DNA from: Flavipsychrobacter sp.
GTDB lineage: Bacteria; Bacteroidota; Bacteroidia; Chitinophagales; Chitinophagaceae
DNA length: 64,000 nt
Reading direction: 5' to 3'
Assembly (NCBI GenBank): GCA_021155965.1
Contig: JAJNBJ010000003.1
Span: forward strand, 62,001 to 126,000
The notes under the pieces were generated by a model, which worked only from the letters and a program-made list of their open reading frames with translations, was not told the DNA's origin and did not search any database. Both the position numbers and the translations under genes were made by a program. Of this stretch, positions 16,330 through 25,723 are shown in pieces. The first letter of the stretch is position 1, and each line of letters starts with the position of its first letter.

Positions 16330-17499
16330 ATGAAGCGAAGCGGAGGCATTTTTCAGAAAGCAGTAATGCTGTTCTCCTTTACTTTTTTGTTCGTTATTGG
16401 CATTCCTGCCCAAAGAGCAGCCGCACAGTATGACGACACATATATATCTTATAATGATTTTTATGAAAACCTGGCACCTTATGGTCAGTGGATAGAAGAC
16501 CCGCAATATGGTTATGTATGGTCGCCGAACGAGGATGCAAATTTTCGTCCTTACTATACTAATGGTTATTGGGTAATGACCGATTATGGCAATACCTGGG
16601 TATCAGATTATCCATGGGGCTGGGCATGTTTCCACTATGGCCGCTGGACATATGATTCTTACTATGGCTGGTTGTGGATACCCGACAATTACTGGGGGCC
16701 GGCATGGGTAAGTTGGCGTAATGGTGATGGTTATTACGGATGGGCTCCATTAGGCCCGGGTTATGAACTTACCTCAAGTTATGATTATTCCTGCCCTAAC
16801 GATTGGTGGGTATTCATACCACCGGCATATATTTACTCTGGCAACTATTACCGTTTCTGGTATGGCCCTAACGGCAACTCAAGGATCATCCGAAATACAG
16901 TATTCGTAAATAATACTTACACCAACAATAATGTTACTTACGTAACCGGTCCACGTGCACGCGAAATAGAAGATATTACTCATCAGCCTGTGCAGGTATT
17001 TCGCATCAAAGCTTCAACCAATACCAATACCCGCGTACATGGCGAGCAGGTTAGGATGTACCGGCCTTTAGAGATCAGGCAAACCACAGGTAACGGCCAG
17101 CGTCCAACTCCCCCGGGGGTAGTTACAGCACCTCAGCCGGTAAGGCAGGCACAAGCTGTAAATACTGGGCAGGCAACCCCTCCGCAATTCAGGAACAGGC
17201 TGCCTAACAATTCCTCTTATGAAACACCGGGCACCGGCTTTAACCGTACAGCAGAACCATATAATCCACCTGCCCGCAATGACCACAATCCGTATGAGTG
17301 GGACGTGAACAGGTCGCAACCACAGCCTGTAAGGCAGCCTGTAGCTCCTCAGCCTGCCCCGCAACCGGCAAGGCAAGCACCGGCACCTACGGCAACTCAA
17401 CGTCAGGCACCGGCACAACAACACCAACAACCATCAAGACAAGCACCTGCACAATCAACTAAACCTCAGATGAGGGATAATAATAGCAGCAAAAGATAA
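16330..17499 (+). CDS. Secreted aromatic-rich protein with proline/glutamine tail (DUF6600-like)
   Basis: A 389-residue exported protein. The signal peptide covers 1-32 (…RAAAQ). Residues ~38-170 are extraordinarily rich in Tyr, Trp and Gly and contain repeated W-x-P/YG-W units such as YGQWIEDPQYGYVW, YGWLWIPDNYWGPAW and GWAPLGPG, the pattern of the DUF6600 family. Residues ~260-389 are a disordered tail of Pro, Gln, Ala and Arg with repeats like APQPAPQPARQ. Family function is unknown; the distribution suggests a cell-envelope or surface role. A terminator follows at 17523-17549. Confidence 0.78.
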   Translation: MKRSGGIFQKAVMLFSFTFLFVIGIPAQRAAAQYDDTYISYNDFYENLAPYGQWIEDPQYGYVWSPNEDANFRPYYTNGYWVMTDYGNTWVSDYPWGWACFHYGRWTYDSYYGWLWIPDNYWGPAWVSWRNGDGYYGWAPLGPGYELTSSYDYSCPNDWWVFIPPAYIYSGNYYRFWYGPNGNSRIIRNTVFVNNTYTNNNVTYVTGPRAREIEDITHQPVQVFRIKASTNTNTRVHGEQVRMYRPLEIRQTTGNGQRPTPPGVVTAPQPVRQAQAVNTGQATPPQFRNRLPNNSSYETPGTGFNRTAEPYNPPARNDHNPYEWDVNRSQPQPVRQPVAPQPAPQPARQAPAPTATQRQAPAQQHQQPSRQAPAQSTKPQMRDNNSSKR

Positions 17500-17522
17500 T
17501 TGGTAAATAATAAGAGTAGTAC

Positions 17523-17549
17523 ATCTCCCTTATCATTGATAAGGGAGAT
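17523..17549. terminator. Terminator between convergent genes
   Basis: A 12-bp perfect stem (ATCTCCCTTATC / GATAAGGGAGAT) with a 3-nt loop ATT, followed on the plus strand by TTTATTT. It serves the aromatic-rich protein gene and possibly the convergent DUF1684 gene. Confidence 0.85.
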
Positions 17550-17554
17550 TTTAT

Positions 17555-18148
17555 TTAATGCTGGAACATCTTCTCGCCAGCTTTGATCGCAATACGTAAC
17601 CTGTTCTCATCCGGGGGAATGGGGCATGAGAACCCATCAGTATAGGCGCAATATGGATTGTAGCATTTATTGAAATCAAGCCATACTCCTCCATCTCTAA
17701 TATCATTTACCGTCAAGTCTATATACCTGCCACCAGCATAAGTGGTTTCATAGTTCGTTTCGTCATTGAACATTATGAACAGGTCATCTTTATGAACAGC
17801 ATTTTTTACGAGGTCAACACTTTGATAGACATGAAGGGTGCATAATACTTTGTCCACTGAAAAGGTCAGCACACCATATTCTTTAAATGGTTTTTGTTTG
17901 CCGCTATGTGTAGGTACCATAAAAGGTGAACTGCCGGGAGTTTCGGCAAATGTCGCCCATACACAATAGGCTCGGTCTGCGGGATAAAAATCAATATATT
18001 GTACCTGGGGAAGTTTCACGGGGGCCCTTTTATCTGCCAGCAGATCTTCAATGTATTTCCTCCTGAATTGAGCTATGCTGTCAGCATAGGTTTGCGCCTT
18101 TAACGGTAATTGCAGCAATAATGCTATGCAAAGAATGCCTATTCTCAT
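17555..18148 (-). CDS. DUF1684 family exported protein
   Basis: A 197-residue protein with a signal peptide (1-18, LQLPLKAQ). The DUF1684 signature is clear: a middle segment ending GRYIDLTVNDI, then LDFNKCYNPYCAYTDGFSC and PIPPDENRLRIAIKAGEKMF at the C-terminus. The family is widespread in Bacteroidota and Actinobacteria; its biochemical role is not established, and the conserved Asn/Tyr/Cys block is probably the functional site. It is monocistronic and convergent with the preceding gene. Confidence 0.88.
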   Translation of the reverse strand: MRIGILCIALLLQLPLKAQTYADSIAQFRRKYIEDLLADKRAPVKLPQVQYIDFYPADRAYCVWATFAETPGSSPFMVPTHSGKQKPFKEYGVLTFSVDKVLCTLHVYQSVDLVKNAVHKDDLFIMFNDETNYETTYAGGRYIDLTVNDIRDGGVWLDFNKCYNPYCAYTDGFSCPIPPDENRLRIAIKAGEKMFQH

Positions 18149-18295
18149 TGTACAAGCAATATTCCTAAAAATACATGATAGTTGATCATTTCATGTATAT
18201 ACTCACAATTAAAGAATAACAATATTTAAAGTAATATGAAATTAATAAGTAAACTACGTGTTACTGCCTTGTTTCTATTATGTTAACGGGAAAAA

Positions 18296-18355
18296 TTGTG
18301 GCCTGTGTATAAGGGCAATCTCATATTTTCGGAGCCTAAACGACCAAGGCCACAA
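18296..18355 (+). promoter_or_regulatory. Structured 60-nt leader element before the hybrid kinase
   Basis: TTGTGGCC (18296-18303) pairs exactly with GGCCACAA (18348-18355). Inside, AGG…CTC can pair with GAGCCT around a 9-nt loop, giving a two-tier stem-loop. It ends 19 nt before the kinase ATG, so it would occupy the 5' leader. It matches no riboswitch class I can recognise. Confidence 0.35.
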
Positions 18356-18374
18356 CGAATTATTGATCAGTTAG

Positions 18375-20435
18375 ATGAAGAATTACTTTTTAGCCAGGTG
18401 GCTGAGCAATGTTTCCATATCCAAAAAGCTGTACTTCACAGTTGGGCTAATGGCACTGCTTATAGCTATGGAGTTGGGAACATTAATGTTCTCTATAAAA
18501 ACGCTTTCTTCAGTACGCGCCCTTGTAGGCGCTGAGGGTCTTTGGTCTAAAGCCCAGAAGAATGCGGCTTTTTTTCTTCAGAAATATGGACGCACACGTA
18601 ATACAGCAGATTATAATGAATATCACAATTGCCTGAAGGTGCCTTTAGGCGATAGCAAAACAAGGCGGGAATTAGCAAAACCAGATCCTGATATGTCTAT
18701 TGCCCGTCAAGGTTTCCTGGAGGGCCGTGTTCACCCTGATGATATTGACGGTGCAATAAAACTTTTTCGACGCTTCCACAAGATTTATTATATAAATAAG
18801 GCAATTGGAACCTGGACCAAAGGGGATTCTTTAATGGCTGAGTTCATGGCAATTGGAGACGAACTGCATAATGAAATTATATCGCCCAATTCTTCAGATG
18901 AAAAAATATCACAAATACTCAGCAAAGTTGATAATATAAATGATGAACTTACCTTATTGGAAGACGAGTTCTCTTTTACATTAGGTGAAGGCTCCCGGTG
19001 GCTGACAGGACTTATCTTGAAACTGTTATTAGGCCTGGTGCTGACAGTAGAAATCTGTGGACTGTCAATAACCATACTCGTTAGCAGGGGAATCTCTAAA
19101 GGGTTAAATAATATAATTACTACAGCCGATAAAATTGGCGCAGGCGACTTCTCAAGTCGTGCCCAGGTTTATTCACGTGACGAAATTGGTATTCTGGCAA
19201 GTGCCTTTAATGACATGGCAGAAAAACTGCAGCAGGACATCAATGCAATTACACATGCTGAAGAAAAGCAAAAAGCATCGAAAGAAATAGCAGAAAAATC
19301 GCTTGCGGTTAAGGGTAACTTCCTGGCAAATATGAGCCATGAGATTCGCACTCCTATGAATGCAGTAATCGGCTTCACTAAATTAATGGAGGGCACTAAG
19401 CTGGACGAGCATCAACAGGAGATCATCCATGCTATAAAAGTATCATCCCAAAGCCTGATGACCCTGATCAATGATATTCTTGACTACTCAAGGCTTGAAT
19501 CAGGGAAAATAGTATTGGAACGTATTCCATTCAGCATAAAGGATACTGTTGAATCTTTAAAGGTCTTATTGCAGCAAAAAGCAGAGGAGAAAAAACTTGC
19601 GCTGTGGCTCAATGTTGACGCCAATATACCAGAGAAAGTAATTGGCGATCCTGCCCGCCTGATGCAAATATTGCTGAACCTGAGCGATAATGCCATAAAA
19701 TTCACAGAGAAAGGAAGTGTAGCAATATCTGTGTCACGACTGGATTCTTCGGATGACGATTTAATATCGCTCGAGTTTAAAGTAAAAGATACCGGCAAAG
19801 GTATTCCTGAAGACAAATTCGCCGAGATATTTGAACGCTTTACACAAGTAAGCGCAGAAACAACCCGCAAGCACGGTGGTACAGGCCTCGGGCTCAGTAT
19901 CGTTAAAGGCCTGCTGGAACTTCAAAACGGCACTCTATCACTGCAAAGTAAGGAGGGCGACGGGACGCTATTCACTTTTAATATTAATTATGGGAAGGCA
20001 TCAACAGTTATAGCAATTACCGATGCTCAAAAACAAACGCCACATCCACGCGAGGATAAAGATGCACCACTAAATATCCTGGTGGTGGAGGATAATCCCA
20101 TTAACCAGATGCTGGCAATGCATGTTCTGAAAAAATACAAGCTCAATGCTGACCTGGCGGAAAACGGGGAAATGGCCGTGGCAAAAATGAAAGAGAAGCA
20201 TTTCGACCTTATCCTGATGGATATCCAGATGCCAATAATGGACGGCTATGAGGCAACACGCATTATACGAAATGAACTAAAAAGCAATATCCCGATCATT
20301 GCCCTTACAGCTCACGCCATGAGCGAGGAAAAAGAAAAATGCCTTGGCATGGGCATGAATGACTTTATCTCAAAGCCATTCGATCAGAAACATCTGTACG
20401 ATACTATCATCCGCCTTTGCAATGTGCCTGCCTAG
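18375..20435 (+). CDS. Membrane-bound hybrid sensor histidine kinase
   Basis: A 686-residue two-component sensor with its own receiver domain. TM1 is ~18-40; a helical extracytoplasmic sensor of ~165 residues (no PAS or Cache motif seen) is followed by TM2 ~210-233, HAMP ~233-290, HisKA with FLANMSHEIRTPMNAVIGF (phospho-acceptor His322), HATPase with DTGKGIP and GTGLGLSIVKG, and a REC domain with VVEDNPIN and phospho-acceptor Asp616 in LMDIQMPIMDG. There is no output domain and no adjacent response regulator or HPt gene, so it probably feeds a phosphorelay elsewhere. The gene is preceded by a structured leader. Confidence 0.93.
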   Translation: MKNYFLARWLSNVSISKKLYFTVGLMALLIAMELGTLMFSIKTLSSVRALVGAEGLWSKAQKNAAFFLQKYGRTRNTADYNEYHNCLKVPLGDSKTRRELAKPDPDMSIARQGFLEGRVHPDDIDGAIKLFRRFHKIYYINKAIGTWTKGDSLMAEFMAIGDELHNEIISPNSSDEKISQILSKVDNINDELTLLEDEFSFTLGEGSRWLTGLILKLLLGLVLTVEICGLSITILVSRGISKGLNNIITTADKIGAGDFSSRAQVYSRDEIGILASAFNDMAEKLQQDINAITHAEEKQKASKEIAEKSLAVKGNFLANMSHEIRTPMNAVIGFTKLMEGTKLDEHQQEIIHAIKVSSQSLMTLINDILDYSRLESGKIVLERIPFSIKDTVESLKVLLQQKAEEKKLALWLNVDANIPEKVIGDPARLMQILLNLSDNAIKFTEKGSVAISVSRLDSSDDDLISLEFKVKDTGKGIPEDKFAEIFERFTQVSAETTRKHGGTGLGLSIVKGLLELQNGTLSLQSKEGDGTLFTFNINYGKASTVIAITDAQKQTPHPREDKDAPLNILVVEDNPINQMLAMHVLKKYKLNADLAENGEMAVAKMKEKHFDLILMDIQMPIMDGYEATRIIRNELKSNIPIIALTAHAMSEEKEKCLGMGMNDFISKPFDQKHLYDTIIRLCNVPA

Positions 20436-20447
20436 AACATTTTAAAA

Positions 20448-20455
20448 TATTTTTG
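20448..20455 (+). promoter_or_regulatory. -7 promoter box of the 20512 gene
   Basis: TATTTTTG matches TAnnTTTG exactly, 56 nt before ATG 20512. The adjacent inverted repeat (20452-20470) overlaps its 3' half and the expected transcription start. Confidence 0.5.
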
Positions 20456-20470
20456 TACATTTCGTACAAA
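20452..20470. promoter_or_regulatory. Operator-like inverted repeat
   Basis: TTTGTAC (20452-20458) and GTACAAA (20464-20470) form a 7-bp dyad with a 5-nt spacer. It covers the -7 box and the likely +1, where a repressor would block initiation. The regulator is unknown. Confidence 0.4.
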
Positions 20471-20511
20471 TAGATCTTACTGCCATCATTATCCATTCAA
20501 AAAACACTAGC

Positions 20512-21549
20512 ATGAAAACACGCTGCACATTTTTGTTCTGTTGCCTGATGTTCGCATCCCTGCAAGGGTTTTCTAATGCCGCTCAACCGGGTATATTTGA
20601 CGCAGGTGGAACAGGGAACTTCATACTCATCTATCCTGGCGACAGCAATGCTTTCCGTAAAATACAGATGGTTGATGAGCATATAGCCATACAACTATAT
20701 CGCGGTTTCGCAGTGGTGCGGGGAGAATATAAAATGTACAATACTGCAGACTCAATCCTCACTATCAAAGTTGGCTACCCTGTAAACTCTATGCTCAGGG
20801 CTTCTGCACAGGGTTCTACAGCTACCGATATATTCTTCGACCAGTTATACGCGCTAAAAAGCTATACTAATGGCCGGGAGAATTCGCTTATCATCCAGGA
20901 AGGTGCGCCGCATATGTCTCTTGAAGATAACAACTGGTATATATGGGAAAGTTCGTTTAAGCCACATGATACCACAACATTGGTAGTTTACTTTGTTGTG
21001 AACACCAATAATACTGTTATCCGCGAAGGTTACACCATTGATAAAAACAATGGCTTCGTTTACCTATTAGAAACAGGTGCAACATGGAAGCAGCCAATAG
21101 TGAGGGGTGAAATAAAAATTGCGTTGATGGATAATCTGAAGATCAGCGACATTAAAGGCGCTTCTCCGTGCTGTGTTTTGCGGGTAAATGAAATGAATAA
21201 TACAATGCTCTACCGGTTTGCAGACCTGTCGCCGGTAGCAGAAGATAATATTGTTATTGTTTACACGCCAAACATGGAGAAATTTGACTTTGGCTATATC
21301 TCTCAAAAAAGACAACTGCTTTTCGGGAGTATAGATTCATTCGCCAAGCAGTCATTTGACGAAGCCGGGCTGGTACAGCATTCTTTTCCAAACCCATACA
21401 AAGTACATACGGTAAGCGTGAAAAATGTTGCGGGCGTATTTGTGATACTAGGCATAACCATCCTTGCATTAATTATCATACTACTGCTGCTCAGGTTCTT
21501 ATTCCGCCGCATCAGGGATGGCCGGCCATCTCGTGGTACTGAGATCTGA
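20512..21549 (+). CDS. Exported protein with C-terminal membrane anchor, unknown function
   Basis: A 345-residue protein not assigned to a family. The signal peptide is 1-23 (…FSNAAQ). The large extracytoplasmic part is beta-rich, with segments such as GEYKMYNTADSILTIKVGYP and WYIWESSFKPHDTTTLVVYF that resemble paired immunoglobulin-like or DUF4424-type domains. A single membrane helix (~305-327) followed by arginine-rich LFRRIRDGRPSRG anchors the C-terminus with the tail in the cytosol. It lies downstream of the kinase but has its own promoter and operator-like repeat. The stop is 3 nt from the stop of the convergent rocD. Confidence 0.72.
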   Translation: MKTRCTFLFCCLMFASLQGFSNAAQPGIFDAGGTGNFILIYPGDSNAFRKIQMVDEHIAIQLYRGFAVVRGEYKMYNTADSILTIKVGYPVNSMLRASAQGSTATDIFFDQLYALKSYTNGRENSLIIQEGAPHMSLEDNNWYIWESSFKPHDTTTLVVYFVVNTNNTVIREGYTIDKNNGFVYLLETGATWKQPIVRGEIKIALMDNLKISDIKGASPCCVLRVNEMNNTMLYRFADLSPVAEDNIVIVYTPNMEKFDFGYISQKRQLLFGSIDSFAKQSFDEAGLVQHSFPNPYKVHTVSVKNVAGVFVILGITILALIIILLLLRFLFRRIRDGRPSRGTEI

Positions 21550-21552
21550 CTT

Positions 21553-22785
21553 TTAAAAACTTTCCAGGCTCTTCTTGATTATCGCTATACACTCATCTAT
21601 CTGCGGACGGGTAATAAGCAATGGCGGAGCAAAACGTATCCGGTCGTCGTGAGTTGGTTTGGCAAGCAGGCCATTCTCCATCATTTTCAGGCAAATGTTC
21701 CAAGCCGTATCCTTATCAGGATGGCCTATTACAATAGCATTGAATAACCCCTTACCACGCACTATGGATACATGTTCATTGTTCATGGCAACCAATTCTT
21801 TACGGAAGTGCTCACCTAAAACAGCCGCATTCTCTGCCATTTTCTCGTCCACCAAAACCTGTAATGCGGTAATGGATACCCGGCAGGCAAGCGGGTTGCC
21901 TCCATAGGTTGATCCATGGTCTCCCGGCTTAATAGTGAGCATTATTTCATCATCAGCAAGTACTGCCGACACAGGCATAGTTCCACCCGAAAGCGCTTTA
22001 CCCAGCAATACAATATCCGGGCGCACATTTTCATGATCGCACGCAAGCATTTTGCCCGTACGCGCCAGGCCTGTTTGTATCTCATCGGCTATAAAGAGCA
22101 CATTAGCTTCTTTACACATAGCTGCTGCCTTTGAGATGTAGCCATCATCAGGCACTACTACCCCCGCCTCGCCCTGTATAGGCTCAACCAGGAATCCAAC
22201 TACATCTTTATCCTGTAATGCAGCTTGCAAAGCAGCAATATCATTGTAAGGTATAGTTATAAAACCAGGCGTATATGGTCCAAAATTTCGTTTAGAGCTT
22301 TCATCTGTGCTAAAGGAAATAACACTTATGGTACGGCCATGAAAGTTATGCTCACAGGTAATGATCTTTGCTTTCCCAGCAGGTACGCCTTTTACTTCAT
22401 ACCCCCAGCGGCGGGCAAGCTTCAGGCCTGTTTCCACTGCCTCTACACCTGTATTCATGGGCAACACCTTATCATAACCAAAGAATTTGGTAATGAATTC
22501 AGCATATTCGCCCAGCACATCATTATGAAAAGCACGTGAGGTAAGTGTGAGGCGCTGCGCCTGCTCCAAAAATGTTTCTATAATGCGTGGGTGGCAGTGG
22601 CCGTGGTTAATAGCCGAGTAACCAGATAGAAAATCGTAATATTTTTTCCCTTCTACATCCCAAACGTGTACTCCTTCACCACGGGAAAGCACTACCGGCA
22701 GGGGGTGGTAATTATGGGCTCCATATTGTTCTTCCTTCTGAAGATATTGTTCTGTAAGAGACGTAGCTGATTTTACTATTGGCAT
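21553..22785 (-). CDS. rocD: Ornithine aminotransferase
   Basis: PLP-dependent ornithine delta-aminotransferase, converting ornithine and 2-oxoglutarate to glutamate semialdehyde and glutamate (arginine/proline interconversion). The 410 residues match the bacterial and eukaryotic OAT length. Diagnostic segments are [34 protein letters not shown], the phosphate/ring region [35 protein letters not shown] and the Schiff-base Lys263 in [10 protein letters not shown]-acetylornithine aminotransferase is excluded by the OAT-type N-terminus. It appears monocistronic; the -7 box is only 4 nt from the ATG. Confidence 0.96.
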   Translation of the reverse strand: MPIVKSATSLTEQYLQKEEQYGAHNYHPLPVVLSRGEGVHVWDVEGKKYYDFLSGYSAINHGHCHPRIIETFLEQAQRLTLTSRAFHNDVLGEYAEFITKFFGYDKVLPMNTGVEAVETGLKLARRWGYEVKGVPAGKAKIITCEHNFHGRTISVISFSTDESSKRNFGPYTPGFITIPYNDIAALQAALQDKDVVGFLVEPIQGEAGVVVPDDGYISKAAAMCKEANVLFIADEIQTGLARTGKMLACDHENVRPDIVLLGKALSGGTMPVSAVLADDEIMLTIKPGDHGSTYGGNPLACRVSITALQVLVDEKMAENAAVLGEHFRKELVAMNNEHVSIVRGKGLFNAIVIGHPDKDTAWNICLKMMENGLLAKPTHDDRIRFAPPLLITRPQIDECIAIIKKSLESF

Positions 22786-22789
22786 TTGA

Positions 22790-22797
22790 CAAAGTTA
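22790..22797 (-). promoter_or_regulatory. -7 promoter box of rocD
   Basis: Minus-strand TAACTTTG, an exact TAnnTTTG match, ends 4 nt before ATG 22785. Transcription should begin at the start codon itself. Confidence 0.55.
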
Positions 22798-22817
22798 CGA
22801 TTTTTTGCCATATCAGC

Positions 22818-23795
22818 CTAAACAGCAGTATTCTGAACTGTTTCAGGCAACTGAACAAGCTCATGAGCATTGATCTTATTCAATTCAAGTAATGTATAGC
22901 CACCACTTTGCCCCCGCTCAAACATGGGCAGAAATTTCGCCCCATATACCACCTGCTGGTAGGTATATGATGTTCTCTGTTGCACCATATTGGAGAAATG
23001 ATCATCAAATGCTTTTACCATAACTATCAACTCCATCCTGGCCTCTGCTACATCTTCTTTGGAATAATTGTATAAAGGGCTGTCTTCATTTATGGCATGT
23101 ACCAGTGTCCAGCTAAGTGCCATAGAGTTGATCTTTTCAATTTCCAATTTCAGCGGGTAGAATTTGGTCACTGTTTTTCCATTCTCCTTTACATGCAGCG
23201 CAAGTGTAAGGCCGGCCTCTGCATCTGTGAGGTGATTGTTTTTATAGGTAGCCATACGAAGCATCAGGGCTTTGCCTTCTTTATAGGGAGCAATAAGCAG
23301 GCTTGGGCTGAATAAAAGATACGCCCTGGGACGGGAGAAACGTCCATAAATAAGACCTGTAACCACGGCAAAGGAAAGAATACCCACCAGGGATTCTGTA
23401 GATGCGACAATATTTGCAGGAATACCCCTTGGTGCCATATGTCCATAACCCACGGTCGTAAGTGTTTGTGAACTGAAAAAGAATGCCTCCAGGAATTGCT
23501 CGAAGAGGCCACCACCTTGTTCCACACCAAGGCTTTCAACCCCAATAAAAAAGTAACCACTGGCAAAAATTAAGTTGACCGTAGTATAAAACAGGAAAAC
23601 CATAAGAATGAAATGGGCAGGCTTCATACGCAGCAACGTATGATATATGCTTATGCGCTCCCAAAACGGGATCCCACGCTTACGCAAATTTGCAGTACCA
23701 TCAGGATTGAGTATCCTGCCGCCTTCAACGCTACTGTTTGCGCCAAAACCGGTATTGTCAATATCCCGTAAACGTTGACGGTTATTCACTGCCAT
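22818..23795 (-). CDS. Inward-rectifier-type potassium channel (KirBac)
   Basis: A 325-residue bacterial Kir channel. Residues 1-55 are cytosolic; the outer helix is ~60-83; the pore helix and selectivity filter TTVGYGHMAP follow, with the TVGYG signature at 114-118; the inner helix is ~125-150. The C-terminal ~165 residues form the cytosolic Ig-like rectification domain (LTLALHVKENGKTVTKFY, ALSWTLVHAINEDSPLY). All expected parts are present. It is the last gene of a glycan-related operon and its first 14 bp overlap the end of the flippase gene, so it is translationally coupled. Confidence 0.95.
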   Translation of the reverse strand: MAVNNRQRLRDIDNTGFGANSSVEGGRILNPDGTANLRKRGIPFWERISIYHTLLRMKPAHFILMVFLFYTTVNLIFASGYFFIGVESLGVEQGGGLFEQFLEAFFFSSQTLTTVGYGHMAPRGIPANIVASTESLVGILSFAVVTGLIYGRFSRPRAYLLFSPSLLIAPYKEGKALMLRMATYKNNHLTDAEAGLTLALHVKENGKTVTKFYPLKLEIEKINSMALSWTLVHAINEDSPLYNYSKEDVAEARMELIVMVKAFDDHFSNMVQQRTSYTYQQVVYGAKFLPMFERGQSGGYTLLELNKINAHELVQLPETVQNTAV

Positions 23796-25215
23796 ATTCT
23801 CTTTGCTTTCTGAATTCTATTAACAGCGCCACCACAATAGATATTGCCATTACTGTTCCGCCCAAAATTAATGTAATCTGTGGGGTAAATTGTCGCTCGG
23901 TGATATAATGAATAGCTATAAACAAAGTAGCAAAAATGATGAGCTTAAGCAGCCAGTTCTTATATGGTATAAGTTGTAACGGACTTACGTTCAATAATCT
24001 CCCTGAATGATACAAGTAGAAAGCCGCCTGCAAGTAGGTGCTGATAACAAAGCTTAGAGCCACGCCCGGCAGGCCCAGCCATTTATATAATGGGTACATA
24101 AGCGCACAGGCCAATAACAACTCCGATACAGCACCTATATTGATAATATTGCCTTTATGCTGCCTTTGCAGGATAGTGGTAAAACTATATGCCCGAACAG
24201 GAATGACAAATATTGCGGCAAGGAACACTGGAGTAGCCGGGATATACTTTTCAGTAAAAACGGTGACAATGAGTTCTGTCCGATAAAAAAGTAAAAAGAA
24301 GAACAGTGGGAATACGATACAGGACAATATTTTACCTGACTGGTGCATCAATTTTATTGTTTCGCCTGTTTCGTTATCCTTCTTATTGGATGCAAGTTGT
24401 ATCAGCACCGCAGTGCCGGCAGCACTAAGCAATAGCGGTATAAAAGGTATGTTTTGTGACCCGTTGTAGTATATAGCCGACAGCTCAGAAGTAAGTAATA
24501 TGGATATCATGAACTTATCGATATAGCTGGAGAGCACCTGTAGTATATCATATAATCCAAGGTGCCTCCATAAAGAACGCACCTTTCCAATGGCAAAGTC
24601 TTCATCGCTCTCTTGCTGATGTTGCCCTATATGCCACAGAGAAATAAGAAGATAAATCACCAACCGCAACGCAGTTATGCCCAGCAGGTAGGTGAATAAT
24701 GTTAGCAGGTCAAAATCCTGTTGCAACACCAGCCAGTGAATTAAACAAAATGCAGCAGAATACAGAATATTGACTAATACAAGTACTGTATAGTTTTTAA
24801 ATACTATGAGGAACGACTCAAAAATAAAGGTGAGCGAATAACAAAACAGGAATAAAAATGGCACCGCGCACGAAATATCAATTGCGTTGCATTGCAGCTT
24901 CGCGAACACCGCACTCAACGCACCTATCCATAGCACATAGAGTGCGTAATACGATACTTTTATTTTTTTCGAAAGGCCTGCGATGGTATCTTTCGAATAG
25001 GTAACGATCAATACATGAAGCCCTATACAGGCAATGGGGTAAAAAATGAGCAGGTGTATCCAGAAGTGCTGATAGTCTCCGTAGGTAGCAGGTGGTAAAT
25101 GCCTCGAATACCATATCATCACCAGCAGGCTTGCCAATGATGGGAAGAACCTGGTAATGAAAATGAAAAAGGAATTGCTGTATAAAGCGTTACTTTTTGC
25201 TTTGGGCAAAGGCAT
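23782..25215 (-). CDS. Polysaccharide flippase (Wzx/MurJ-type MOP superfamily)
   Basis: A 477-residue integral membrane protein with 12-14 helices and short basic loops. The first helix is preceded by SNALYSNSFFIFITRF and followed by LVMIWYSRHLPPATYGDYQ, the N-terminal signature of oligosaccharide flippases (…ARxLgPxxyGxyq). It probably moves a lipid-linked glycan across the inner membrane. Its start overlaps the acetyltransferase gene by 26 bp and its end overlaps the Kir gene by 14 bp, so it sits inside a tightly packed operon. Confidence 0.85.
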   Translation of the reverse strand: MPLPKAKSNALYSNSFFIFITRFFPSLASLLVMIWYSRHLPPATYGDYQHFWIHLLIFYPIACIGLHVLIVTYSKDTIAGLSKKIKVSYYALYVLWIGALSAVFAKLQCNAIDISCAVPFLFLFCYSLTFIFESFLIVFKNYTVLVLVNILYSAAFCLIHWLVLQQDFDLLTLFTYLLGITALRLVIYLLISLWHIGQHQQESDEDFAIGKVRSLWRHLGLYDILQVLSSYIDKFMISILLTSELSAIYYNGSQNIPFIPLLLSAAGTAVLIQLASNKKDNETGETIKLMHQSGKILSCIVFPLFFFLLFYRTELIVTVFTEKYIPATPVFLAAIFVIPVRAYSFTTILQRQHKGNIINIGAVSELLLACALMYPLYKWLGLPGVALSFVISTYLQAAFYLYHSGRLLNVSPLQLIPYKNWLLKLIIFATLFIAIHYITERQFTPQITLILGGTVMAISIVVALLIEFRKQREYGSE

Positions 25216-25723
25216 TACATTCTTCCTTGTTTAAGTATTTGATGACCCGTGCGGGATTGCCTGCTATTACGCAATACCCTTCCGGGAAACTTTTAGTGAC
25301 CACTGCCCCGGCACCCACAATGGTAAAATCAGCCAATTGCACACCAGGTAATATCAATGCACCCATACCCATCCAGCAAAATCTGCCAATATCTATGGGT
25401 TGGGCAGTGGTATGCGCATCATTGTTCACAAAATCGTGGTTAGATGATATGATACCTACGTTGGGGCCAATGTTGGTATAGTCACCTACCCGCACACCGT
25501 TCGCTGCATTGATGTACACACCAGGTGAATCTCCGGGATATACATTCTTTCCTTTTGTAATTTTCTGCGGACTATGAATAGTGCTGGTATGGTGTACCGC
25601 CCATTTTACGCCAGAGTTCTGTCTCAGTATCTTCCTGAACAGGAAGTCTGTAAGATAAAAGCCAAAGCTCAGCTCCTTCCTCATACCGAAAAGGTCTCTT
25701 ATATGGTATGACGGGCTGTTCAT
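25190..25723 (-). CDS. Left-handed beta-helix acyltransferase (LbH family)
   Basis: A 177-residue hexapeptide-repeat transferase. From ~75 to 150 the isoleucine/valine-patch repeat is visible (GVRVGDYTNIGPNVGIIS, then LPGVQLADFTIVGAGAVVTKSF), ending in the family's G-x-PARVIK turn (IAGNPARVIKYL). The conserved His is in SSNHDF. Such enzymes transfer acetyl groups from acetyl-CoA to sugars, so here it is likely an O- or N-acetyltransferase for the glycan handled by the neighbouring flippase (inference). It abuts the YfhO-like gene with no gap. Confidence 0.88.
   Translation of the reverse strand: MNSPSYHIRDLFGMRKELSFGFYLTDFLFRKILRQNSGVKWAVHHTSTIHSPQKITKGKNVYPGDSPGVYINAANGVRVGDYTNIGPNVGIISSNHDFVNNDAHTTAQPIDIGRFCWMGMGALILPGVQLADFTIVGAGAVVTKSFPEGYCVIAGNPARVIKYLNKEECNAFAQSKK

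Noticed and set aside
18296-18535. 79-codon frame overlapping the kinase start
   Set aside because: It is out of frame with the kinase, has no family likeness and overlaps the structured leader.
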